A stretch of DNA of 57,802 bases from the NCBI GenBank assembly GCA_902492935.1, contig CABUNJ010000015.1, positions 1 through 57,802 of the forward strand, written 5' to 3'. Below, one piece after another: positions 26,485 to 33,917 of this stretch. This DNA is from an uncultured Collinsella sp. Lineage in GTDB: Bacteria > Actinomycetota > Coriobacteriia > Coriobacteriales > Coriobacteriaceae. Made by a program: the position numbers and the translations under genes. Position 1 is the first letter of the stretch; each line of letters starts with the position of its first letter. The notes under the pieces were generated by a model. It worked only from the letters and a program-made list of their open reading frames with translations. It was not told the origin of the DNA and ran no database searches.

Positions 26485-27942
26485 ATGAGCGATAGCCAGA
26501 ACATGTCCGATGAGGTGCGCGCCCGCCTGCGCGCCATTCCTTCCGTTAACGAGTTGCTCGCTGAGTGGCCGGTTGTGAAGGCGGCGGGGGAGACCTGCGA
26601 CGCGGTGGTCCATGCTGCCGTGACGGCCGAGCTCGACGAGGAGCGCGCCGCCATTCGCGCCGGCGCCGCCCCGCGCTCTAAGCGCGACCTGGCTTCGGCC
26701 ATCGAGTGGCGTGCGCACCGCTCCGCGCTGCCGAGCCTGCGCCCTGCCGTCAACGCTACGGGCGTGGTCATCCATACCAACCTGGGTCGAGCCCCGCTCG
26801 CGGAGTCGGCGGCAAAGGCAGTGGCCGAGGTCGCGCGCGGCTACAGCACGCTCGAGTACAGTGTGGACACCTGTTCGCGCGGGTCGCGCAAGGAGCACGC
26901 CGCGCAACTGATCCGCTCGCTCACCGGTGCCGAGGACGCGCTTGTGGTCAACAACAACGCCGCCGCGGTGCTGCTGGTGCTGGCGACTCACGCTGTGGGC
27001 AAGGAGGTTATCGTCAGCCGCGGCGAGCTTGTCGAGATCGGCGGCAGCTTCCGCATCCCCGACGTCATGGCGGCCTCGGGCGCCAAGCTCGTCGAGGTCG
27101 GAGCTACCAACCGCACGCATCTGAGCGACTACGAGCGCGCCATCACGCCCGATACGGTCATGATCCTCAAGGTCCATCCTTCCAACTATCGCATCGAGGG
27201 TTTTCACGAGGAAGTGAGCTCAAGGGAGCTCGCCGCACTGGCCCATAAGCATGGTCTGCTGTTCTACGAGGATCAGGGGTCGGGCGCGCTTCTGCCCGAT
27301 GACATCCTGGTGCGCGGCGGCGAGGAAACCACGCCGGCTTCGGTTTCGGCAGGGCTCGATCTGGTGTCGTGCTCGGGCGATAAACTGCTCGGTGCCGCAC
27401 AGGCGGGCATTATCATGGGCCGTCGCGATCTGGTCCGGGCCTGCGGGTCGCATCCGCTTATGCGTGCCCTGCGTCCGGGTAAGCTCGCACTGGCGGCGCT
27501 CGAGGCTACACTGCGCATCTACATGGACGGGGCGGATGTGGCCCATCGCGAGGTACCGGTGCTCAACATGCTTACGCTTCCGCAGGCTCACCTGGAGCGT
27601 CGTGCGCGCAAGCTGCGCGATCTTATGGCGGCGGGGCTCGATAAGGCCGGCTGCCCGTGTGCCGTGCAGGTGGAAATCGTCGAGGAGTCGTCGACTCCCG
27701 GCGGCGGCTCGCTGCCCACCGTCGAGCTGCCCACCATGTGCGTTGCCGTGCGCCTCGTTGATGAGCGTTTTTCCGTTGACGCGCTCAAGCGCTCGCTCGT
27801 CCAAGATTTCGACACGCCGGTCGTCACGCGCGCCTCGCACGATCGCGTCCTGTTTGATGTGCGCACGCTCGTGGGTGACCGCGATATCGAGACGGCGGCA
27901 TCGACGCTCGTCGCGTGCGTTAAGAAGGCGATTGCTCGATGA
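26485..27942 (+). CDS. selA: L-seryl-tRNA(Sec) selenium transferase
   Basis: 485 residues. A PLP enzyme that turns Ser-tRNA(Sec) into Sec-tRNA(Sec) with selenophosphate. The N-terminal tRNA-binding part has IPSVNELLAEWP; PAVNATGVVIHTNLGRAPLA is the signature of the family; the PLP lysine is Lys300 in SCSGDKLLGAAQAG. ATG 26485 follows GAAAGGCTGCAC. The stop overlaps the selB start by 4 nt (ATGA), and tRNA-Sec lies behind selB. Confidence 0.96.
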   Translation: MSDSQNMSDEVRARLRAIPSVNELLAEWPVVKAAGETCDAVVHAAVTAELDEERAAIRAGAAPRSKRDLASAIEWRAHRSALPSLRPAVNATGVVIHTNLGRAPLAESAAKAVAEVARGYSTLEYSVDTCSRGSRKEHAAQLIRSLTGAEDALVVNNNAAAVLLVLATHAVGKEVIVSRGELVEIGGSFRIPDVMAASGAKLVEVGATNRTHLSDYERAITPDTVMILKVHPSNYRIEGFHEEVSSRELAALAHKHGLLFYEDQGSGALLPDDILVRGGEETTPASVSAGLDLVSCSGDKLLGAAQAGIIMGRRDLVRACGSHPLMRALRPGKLALAALEATLRIYMDGADVAHREVPVLNMLTLPQAHLERRARKLRDLMAAGLDKAGCPCAVQVEIVEESSTPGGGSLPTVELPTMCVAVRLVDERFSVDALKRSLVQDFDTPVVTRASHDRVLFDVRTLVGDRDIETAASTLVACVKKAIAR

Positions 27943-29906
27943 GTGGGGTTCAGGCGCTGGTGGAGTGTCCCGTTATCGTTGGCACGGCGGGCCACGTCGA
28001 CCACGGTAAGTCGGCGCTGATCGAGGCGCTTACCGGCAAGAATCCCGATCGCCTGGAGGTCGAGCGTCGCCGGGGCATGACGGTGGAGCTTGGCTTTGGC
28101 GAACTGGCACTGCCGAGTGGCAAGATCGTTGGCCTGGTCGACGTGCCGGGGCATGCGCATTACCTGCGCGCCATGGTGCAGGGTGCGACGGGCATCGACG
28201 TTGCCGTGCTGGTGGTCTCTGCCGTCGAGGGCGTAATGCCGCAGACCCGCGAGCACGTGCATGTGCTGGAGCTGCTGGGCGTCACACACATGGTGGTCGC
28301 GCTGACGATGTGCGACTTGGCCGATGCCGAGATGACCGAGCTTGCCGAGCTCGATGTCGATGACTTTTTGTCGGGTACTGTGTTTGCCGACGCGCCGATT
28401 GTGCCCGTGTCGTCCAAGACCGGCGCGGGAATCGATGACCTGCTGGCTGCGCTCGACGAGCAGGTTGCCGCTTGCTGGGATGCCTGCCGTGCCCGTGCCG
28501 AGATCACCGATGCCGCACCGCGTCTGCCCATCGATCGCTGCTTTACGATCAAGGGCGCCGGTACCGTGGTGACGGGAACGTTGCACGATGCGCCCGTCGC
28601 GGTGGGGGATGAGCTCGTCGCGCTGCCGTCGCGTACGGTCTGTCGCGTGCGCGGGATTCAGGTGCATGGCGATACACCGCGAGCACTGCCCGGACAGCGT
28701 GTGGCGCTCAACCTGGTGGGCGATGGCGTCGCCGCGCTCGATCGCGGTGAGATGCTCGGCGTGGCGGGCCGCTTTGGCCAGACGATGCGCTTTATGATGA
28801 CGTTTACGTATTTGGGTCGCGAGGGAGCCAAGCCGCGTGTGCTCGAGTCGGGTGCGCGCGTGCACGTGATGGCGGGTACGGCCGAGGTCGTCGGTCGCAT
28901 CATGTTCATGGAGGGTGAGGCCCCCATGGCAGTGGGTGAAACCCGTATTGTTCAGGTGCGCTTGGAAAACTCGCTGCCGCTGCGCGCCGGGGACCATGCC
29001 GTGGTGCTGTCCTATTCGCCCGTGATGCTTATTGGCGGCGGGCGCGTGCTGCTTTCGCGCTGCCGTCGCTCGCGCGAGCTTGCCGAAGGAGAGCGTGCGC
29101 TGTATGCGGCGATCGAGTCCGGCGATATCGCGGGCGGTGTGGGCGCTTGGCTGGCGCTGCAGACGCTGCCGGTTACGACGGCTGATGTTGCCGAGGCTTT
29201 GGATCTTGGTGTCGGCGAAGTCGACGCCGCACTGCGCGGATTGGTGGCGCAGGGCGCTGCTTGCGCGCTTGCTGGCTCGGATGGCTCGCTGTATGCAGAT
29301 TCTTCCGCGCTCGACGCTGCGATGGATGCACTGGCGGCGACCCTGACCGCCATGCACGCGGCGGCTCCCAAGGAGACGGGCTTTACGCCCGGTGCCGTTG
29401 CCCATGCTGCGTGGCCTGCCGCAGATGAAGGCGTTGCCGCGGCTCTGATTGCCGAGGGCTGCTCGCGTGGCGTGTGCGCCGCCGAGGGCGCCGAGGTATT
29501 CGATCCGCATTCGGCCGCTGCGGCGGCACGCGTGGTGCGAGAGGCTTGCGAACGGATCGTCGCGCTTCTTGACAAGGCCGGCCTGGATGCACCGGCGCTT
29601 CCCGAGGTGGGCGAACAGCTGCAGCTCGGCCGCGACACTATGACGCGTGCCCTGCGCGAGCTTTCGCTCAACCGCTCGATCGTTAAGGTCGAGCGCGACG
29701 TTGCCTTGTCTGCCGCCGCCGAGGCCCATGCGCGCGAGCTTGTTGCCGCCGCCATTGAGGCAGCCGGCGGCGCTGCCACCACGAGCGTGTTGCGCGAGGC
29801 CCTGGGCGTGTCGCGCAAACGTGCCATCAGCATTTTGGAGCACCTGGATGCCGTGCGCTTTACGGTGCTCGACAAGGAGGCCGGCGGCCTGAGGTCCCTG
29901 CGCTAG
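27939..29906 (+). CDS. selB: Selenocysteine-specific elongation factor SelB
   Basis: 655 residues. The GTPase domain has GTAGHVDHGKSAL (residues 15-27), DRLEVERRRGMTVELGF as switch region and DVPGHAHYL as G3. EF-Tu-like domains 2 and 3 follow. The C-terminal 200 residues (from about 455) hold the winged-helix repeats that bind the SECIS hairpin. SelB brings Sec-tRNA to UGA codons in fdhF and selD. Translation is coupled with selA. Confidence 0.96.
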   Translation: MSGVQALVECPVIVGTAGHVDHGKSALIEALTGKNPDRLEVERRRGMTVELGFGELALPSGKIVGLVDVPGHAHYLRAMVQGATGIDVAVLVVSAVEGVMPQTREHVHVLELLGVTHMVVALTMCDLADAEMTELAELDVDDFLSGTVFADAPIVPVSSKTGAGIDDLLAALDEQVAACWDACRARAEITDAAPRLPIDRCFTIKGAGTVVTGTLHDAPVAVGDELVALPSRTVCRVRGIQVHGDTPRALPGQRVALNLVGDGVAALDRGEMLGVAGRFGQTMRFMMTFTYLGREGAKPRVLESGARVHVMAGTAEVVGRIMFMEGEAPMAVGETRIVQVRLENSLPLRAGDHAVVLSYSPVMLIGGGRVLLSRCRRSRELAEGERALYAAIESGDIAGGVGAWLALQTLPVTTADVAEALDLGVGEVDAALRGLVAQGAACALAGSDGSLYADSSALDAAMDALAATLTAMHAAAPKETGFTPGAVAHAAWPAADEGVAAALIAEGCSRGVCAAEGAEVFDPHSAAAAARVVREACERIVALLDKAGLDAPALPEVGEQLQLGRDTMTRALRELSLNRSIVKVERDVALSAAAEAHARELVAAAIEAAGGAATTSVLREALGVSRKRAISILEHLDAVRFTVLDKEAGGLRSLR

Positions 29907-29921
29907 ATTGACTGCTCGGTT

Positions 29922-29930
29922 TGGTAAAAT
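29922..29930 (+). promoter_or_regulatory. Candidate extended -10 element for selC
   Basis: TGGTAAAAT fits an extended -10 (TGn followed by a TATAAT-like hexamer) 13 nt before the tRNA. No good -35 is seen, so read-through from selB could also make the tRNA. Confidence 0.35.
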
Positions 29931-29942
29931 ACCGCCGCACTT

Positions 29943-30039
29943 GGGAACGGATGGGCTCCGGTGGGCTCCGCGGTCCTCAAAACCGTTGCGAGGCGTGCAA
30001 AACGTCTTGGATGTGTTCGATTCACATACGTTCCCGCCA
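29943..30039 (+). tRNA. selC: tRNA-Sec (anticodon TCA)
   Basis: A 97-nt tRNA with encoded GCCA end. The acceptor stem GGGAACG/CGTTCCC is extended by an apposed G8/A pair, the T arm is ATGTG-TTCGATT-CACAT, a long variable arm is present, and the anticodon loop CTCAAAA gives TCA, which reads UGA. The unusual length and long extra arm are typical of tRNA-Sec. It lies 36 nt after selB. Confidence 0.95.
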
Positions 30040-30047
30040 TACGCTAC

Positions 30048-30104
30048 CAGCGCTTTTGTGCTCGCGGTCTTGCTGCGTGCCGCAAAGGCGCTGTTTTGTT
30101 TTTG
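30048..30104 (+). terminator. Probable terminator of selC
   Basis: AGCGCTTTTG pairs imperfectly with CAAAGGCGCT across a long loop, followed by GTTTTGTTTTT. The loop contents are GC-rich and may fold too. Confidence 0.5.
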
Positions 30105-30194
30105 CACGGGTTTGCCGTGCCGCCCGCTTTATCGGCGACGGTATTTGGCTTCGTGTGCCGGGTTTTGAGCATGCCGATGGGGGTGGTTTGCCGT

Positions 30195-30827
30195 ATGACT
30201 ACCGTAAGACGGGCCGATCTTTCTTGTGTCGTCCAGGCGGGCGGGCTGTCCTCGCGCATGGGCTGCGATAAGGCCCGCATGGCGTTTTGCGGCGAGCCGC
30301 TCATCGAGCGCGTTCTGGGCCGGCTGGCGCTAGTTGCCGGCGAGTTGGTCGTGACGACGTCGCGTCCCAGCGAGCTTGCCTACCTTGAGGAGCGCGCGTT
30401 TGGCGGCCTGGTGCCGCGTGTGGTGGCGGACCTTGAAGGCTCGGCGGGTGCCATGCGCGGCATCGCGAGCTCGTTGGCCGCGGCCCGATTGCCCCTCGCG
30501 GCGATCGTTGCCTGCGATATGCCGTTTGTCTCGCCAGAACTGATCGGCGCGCTTTCGGATCGGGTCAAGGAAGGCCCGCTCGATGTGTGCGTCCCGCGCG
30601 AGGAGCGGGGGATTGAGCCGCTGTGCGCCGTGTGGCGCCGCCAGACTTGCGCGCCGGTTGCCCGTGAGTTGCTCGACCAGGACCGCCAACGCATCCGCTG
30701 TTTGATCGACCAGGTCCATGCCGGCTATCTGGATGAGCCCCAGATTGTCGAGGTTGCCGGTTCCACGCTCTGCTTCGAAAACGTCAATACACCCGAGGAG
30801 TTTGCGGCAGCCGAGCTGCTCGCCTAG
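30195..30827 (+). CDS. mobA: Molybdenum cofactor guanylyltransferase
   Basis: 210 residues. VVQAGGLSSRMGCDKARM is the GTP-binding loop of MobA, followed by EPLIERVL and IVACDMPFVSPELI with the metal-binding Asp. The enzyme links GMP to molybdopterin, producing the MGD that FdhF and the CISM enzyme require. ATG 30195 is chosen with GGGGG upstream; ATG 30171 and 30177 are in frame. Its placement directly behind selABC links selenium and molybdenum supply. Confidence 0.9.
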   Translation: MTTVRRADLSCVVQAGGLSSRMGCDKARMAFCGEPLIERVLGRLALVAGELVVTTSRPSELAYLEERAFGGLVPRVVADLEGSAGAMRGIASSLAAARLPLAAIVACDMPFVSPELIGALSDRVKEGPLDVCVPREERGIEPLCAVWRRQTCAPVARELLDQDRQRIRCLIDQVHAGYLDEPQIVEVAGSTLCFENVNTPEEFAAAELLA

Positions 30828-30842
30828 ACGATGGGAGATGCC

Positions 30843-31238
30843 ATGCCTCACGATATCTGCCCCGATACCGGGGAACCTTGCACTTGCGATGGGTCTGAGC
30901 CTTGTACTTGCGGCTGCGGTGGCTGTGGACATACTGCGGAAGAGGAAGCGGCCGCTGCTGCGTATCGTGAGGCACACCGCGAAGGCCCGTCCGGCGATGC
31001 CCTAGACCACGAACGCAAGATTATCGTGTCGTTCGATAGCACCTTCGATGTGATGGAATGCGAGCAGCTGTGCCTTGCCGCCGATGTGCCCGGGCGCATC
31101 ATGCCGCTGCCGGGCTCCATTACCGCCGGCTGTGGGCTTTGCTGGGTCATGCCGTTCTCGGGCGATGCACTCGCCGCCTTCCGCGCTGCCACCGAAGGCC
31201 GCGTAACCCCCGCCGACTACCATCAGCTCGTCCTCTAA
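30843..31238 (+). CDS. DUF3343 protein with Cys-rich N-terminal tail
   Basis: 131 residues. Residues 55-131 are a DUF3343 domain like the one at 2995 (LCLAADVPGRIMPLPG, TAGCGLCWVM). The first 30 residues contain seven cysteines, at 6, 13, 15, 21, 23, 25 and 28, and His30, arranged as repeated C-x-C, which suggests metal or selenium binding. An acidic/Ala-rich linker follows. ATG 30843 follows GGGAG at 30834-30838. It is 15 nt after mobA, so a common transcript is likely. The function is not established. Confidence 0.75.
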   Translation: MPHDICPDTGEPCTCDGSEPCTCGCGGCGHTAEEEAAAAAYREAHREGPSGDALDHERKIIVSFDSTFDVMECEQLCLAADVPGRIMPLPGSITAGCGLCWVMPFSGDALAAFRAATEGRVTPADYHQLVL

Positions 31239-31492
31239 CCGCCGGCACCACAAAGGCGCCTGTCCCCAATGTGGTGGTTTGGAACACGTGGACGAAACAG
31301 CTTCGAAACACGCGATTTGTGCGTCGGGCGCTCAAAAACACCTCTACCTGCATCGTAATCAAAACGAAACATCTGCTCGTCGGCTTATGCGAAACTTTCC
31401 CGCAACAGTGCGATATTATCCATAAACGATAAAGTTCGCGGCGCATGGGGTGCCGCGATCAACATTTTTCGTTTCCCATCATTGGAGGAAGC

Positions 31493-32848
31493 ATGAGCTA
31501 CACGCAGAAAGTTCTCGACGAGCTCAAGGCCCGCTATCCCGAGCAGCCTGAGTTCATCCAGGCCGCGACCGAGATCCTCGGCACCATCCAGCCGGCGCTC
31601 GACGCCCATCCCGAGTACGAGGAGGCCGCCCTGCTTGAGCGCCTCGTCGAGCCCGAGCGCATCGTTATGTTCCGTGTCCCCTGGGTCGACGACCAGGGCA
31701 AGGTCCAGGTCAACCTCGGCTACCGCGTCGAGTTCAACTCTGCCATTGGACCCTACAAGGGCGGCCTGCGCTTTAACCCGACGGTCACCCTGGGCATGCT
31801 CAAGTTCCTGGGCCTGGAGCAGATCCTCAAGAACAGCCTGACCACCCTTCCCATGGGCGGCGGCAAGGGCGGTTCCGACTTTGACCCCAAGGGCAAGTCC
31901 AACAACGAGATCATGCACTTCTGCCAGTCCTTCATGACCGAGCTCTATCGCCACATTGGCCCCAACACCGATGTTCCCGCCGGCGACCTGGGCGTTGGCG
32001 GCCGCGAGGTTGCCTACCTGTTCGGTCAGTACAAGCGCCTGACCAACGAGTGGACCGGCGTCCTTACCGGCAAGGGCCTCTCCTTTGGCGGCTCGCTCGC
32101 CCGTACCGAGGCCACCGGTTACGGTCTGGTTTACTTTGTGGACGAGTACCTCAAGAGCCGCGGCGACTCCTTCGAGGGCAAGAACGTCGTCGTTCACGGT
32201 TCCGGTAACGTCGCTATCTACGCGGTCCAGAAGGTCGCCCAGCTCGGCGGCAAGGTCCTGGCCTGCTCCGACACCCATGGCTGGGTCGAGGATCCCGACG
32301 GCATCGACTACACCGTGCTCGAGCATGTCTACAACAAGAAGCGCTCCGGCCACGACAAGGGCGTTACGCTCGCTATGTACGTCGACGAGAAGCCCAATGC
32401 CACGTGGCACGAGGGTGACGGCCGCGGCGTGTGGCAGCTGCCCTGCGACATCGCGCTGCCCTGCGCTCGCGAGAACACGCTGCTGCTCGAGGACGCCCAG
32501 GCGCTCGTCGCCAACGGCTGCAAGGTGGTCGGCGAGGGCGCGAACATGCCCACGACCATCGAGGCCACGACCTACTTCCAGGAGAACGGCGTCGCCTTTA
32601 TGCCCGGTAAGGCTGCCAACGCCGGCGGCGTGCTCGTGTCCGGCCTGGAGATGAGCCAGAACGCTGAGCACCTGTCCTGGACCTTCGAAGAGGTCGACGG
32701 CAAGCTCGAGCAGCTCATGCGCGGCATGTTCCACAACGTGGACGACACCGCCAAGAAGTACGGCGAGGAGGGCAACTTCGTCATGGGTGCCAACATCGCC
32801 GGCTTCCTGAAGGTCGCCGACGCCATGCTCGCCCAGGGCGTCTGCTAA
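31493..32848 (+). CDS. gdhA: NADP-specific glutamate dehydrogenase
   Basis: 451 residues, the hexameric type. VEFNSAIGPYKGGLRF, LPMGGGKGGSDFDPKGK with the catalytic Lys, and DVPAGDLGVGGREV are conserved; the nucleotide-binding fold has VHGSGNVAIYA. It makes glutamate from 2-oxoglutarate and ammonium. ATG 31493 follows TTGGAGGAAGC. The 254-nt region before it holds only a small hairpin (CGCGGC/GCCGCG, 31437-31457). It is monocistronic, ended by the terminator at 32874. Confidence 0.95.
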   Translation: MSYTQKVLDELKARYPEQPEFIQAATEILGTIQPALDAHPEYEEAALLERLVEPERIVMFRVPWVDDQGKVQVNLGYRVEFNSAIGPYKGGLRFNPTVTLGMLKFLGLEQILKNSLTTLPMGGGKGGSDFDPKGKSNNEIMHFCQSFMTELYRHIGPNTDVPAGDLGVGGREVAYLFGQYKRLTNEWTGVLTGKGLSFGGSLARTEATGYGLVYFVDEYLKSRGDSFEGKNVVVHGSGNVAIYAVQKVAQLGGKVLACSDTHGWVEDPDGIDYTVLEHVYNKKRSGHDKGVTLAMYVDEKPNATWHEGDGRGVWQLPCDIALPCARENTLLLEDAQALVANGCKVVGEGANMPTTIEATTYFQENGVAFMPGKAANAGGVLVSGLEMSQNAEHLSWTFEEVDGKLEQLMRGMFHNVDDTAKKYGEEGNFVMGANIAGFLKVADAMLAQGVC

Positions 32849-32873
32849 ATCTTCACTCGATATAGCATCGCGG

Positions 32874-32907
32874 AAGGCTCCCAGCCATCTTGGCTGGGAG
32901 CCTTTTT
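32874..32907 (+). terminator. Terminator of gdhA
   Basis: AAGGCTCCCAGCCA pairs with TGGCTGGGAGCCTT around a 3-nt loop and a TTTTT run follows. Confidence 0.95.
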
Positions 32908-33002
32908 GATTCGCATGCGACGGAGGAAAACGGTTCATTTTGTCCCGACACGAGCTGTGCCCCCTCGTTTGGTACACTTAAAGGTACTGGACAAGTGGAG
33001 AG

Positions 33003-33917
33003 ATGGGGGAGAACGTGCTCAAGTTCGGTACCTACGTCCGTGTTGGAAACGCGGCCGAAGCCTATGAGCTCTTGCAGAAGAACCGCAACAACAAGATTGT
33101 GGGCGGCGGCATCTGGATGCGCCTGGGTTCGCGTCGTGTGGCGACGGCGATTGACCTTTCGGCCTGCGGACTCGATCAGATCGAGGAGACCGAGACCGAG
33201 TTTCGCATCGGTGCCATGTGCACCCTGCGCCAGCTCGAGCGTCATGCCGAGCTCAACGCGCTTGTCAATAATGTCTTTGAGTTCGCCGTCCACGACATCG
33301 TGGGCGTGCAGCTGCGCAATACCGCCACGGTGGGCGGCAGCATCTACGGCCGCTTTGGCTTCTCGGACGTTCTCTCCGCCTTCCTCGCGCTCGATTCCTA
33401 TGTTGAGCTGACGGGTGCCGGTCGCGTGCCGCTCGCCGAGTTCGTGGACATGGGCTACGTGCGCGACGTGATCGAGCATGTCGTGGTCGTCAAGCATGAT
33501 TACCGCGCGAGCTACGAGGCCGTGCGCAAGGCCGCGACCGATTTCCCCTCGCTGAACGTCACCGCTGCCTGGTGGGACAACAGCTGGCATGTCACCGTGG
33601 GCGCCCGCCCGCTGCGTGCGACCCTGCTGCAGGGCGAGGCGTGCGGCCTTGCCGCCGAGCAGCCTTCCGAGGACGAGCTGCGTGCCCTGGCCGCATCCGT
33701 GCGCGCGCTGAGCTACGGCACCAACCTGTGGGGCTCGGCCGACTACCGCCGCCGCATCTCGGCCCCGTTGGCGATTCAGGCCGTGCGCCGCGCCGCCGGC
33801 ATCGAGCTTTCGGCCGCGCTTGCCCGCGAGCTCGAGTGCGTGCAGATTCCTAAGTTCGCCACGGACGAGTATTCCTGCCGCCGCGTGCCCGGCGTCGATT
33901 CTAGCGAGGTGCGCTAA
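33003..33917 (+). CDS. FAD-binding subunit of a xanthine dehydrogenase-type molybdenum hydroxylase
   Basis: 304 residues. The N-terminal half has the FAD-binding pattern of the CO dehydrogenase medium-subunit family: KIVGGGIWMRL, a central HDIVGVQLRNTATVGGSIYGR (close to the usual RNxATxGGN), and DVLSAFLALDSYVEL. It moves electrons from the iron-sulfur centres to NAD or another acceptor. It overlaps the next gene by 1 nt. Substrate cannot be told; YgfM-like FAD subunits of putative selenate reductase/xanthine dehydrogenase complexes are comparable. Confidence 0.82.
   Translation: MGENVLKFGTYVRVGNAAEAYELLQKNRNNKIVGGGIWMRLGSRRVATAIDLSACGLDQIEETETEFRIGAMCTLRQLERHAELNALVNNVFEFAVHDIVGVQLRNTATVGGSIYGRFGFSDVLSAFLALDSYVELTGAGRVPLAEFVDMGYVRDVIEHVVVVKHDYRASYEAVRKAATDFPSLNVTAAWWDNSWHVTVGARPLRATLLQGEACGLAAEQPSEDELRALAASVRALSYGTNLWGSADYRRRISAPLAIQAVRRAAGIELSAALARELECVQIPKFATDEYSCRRVPGVDSSEVR

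Noticed and set aside
27588..30107. Very long minus-strand frame opposite selA, selB and selC
   Set aside because: It runs across selB and the tRNA-Sec gene, has no recognisable domain and reflects high GC at third positions. The same holds for long antisense frames at 12131-14080 and 54447-56798.
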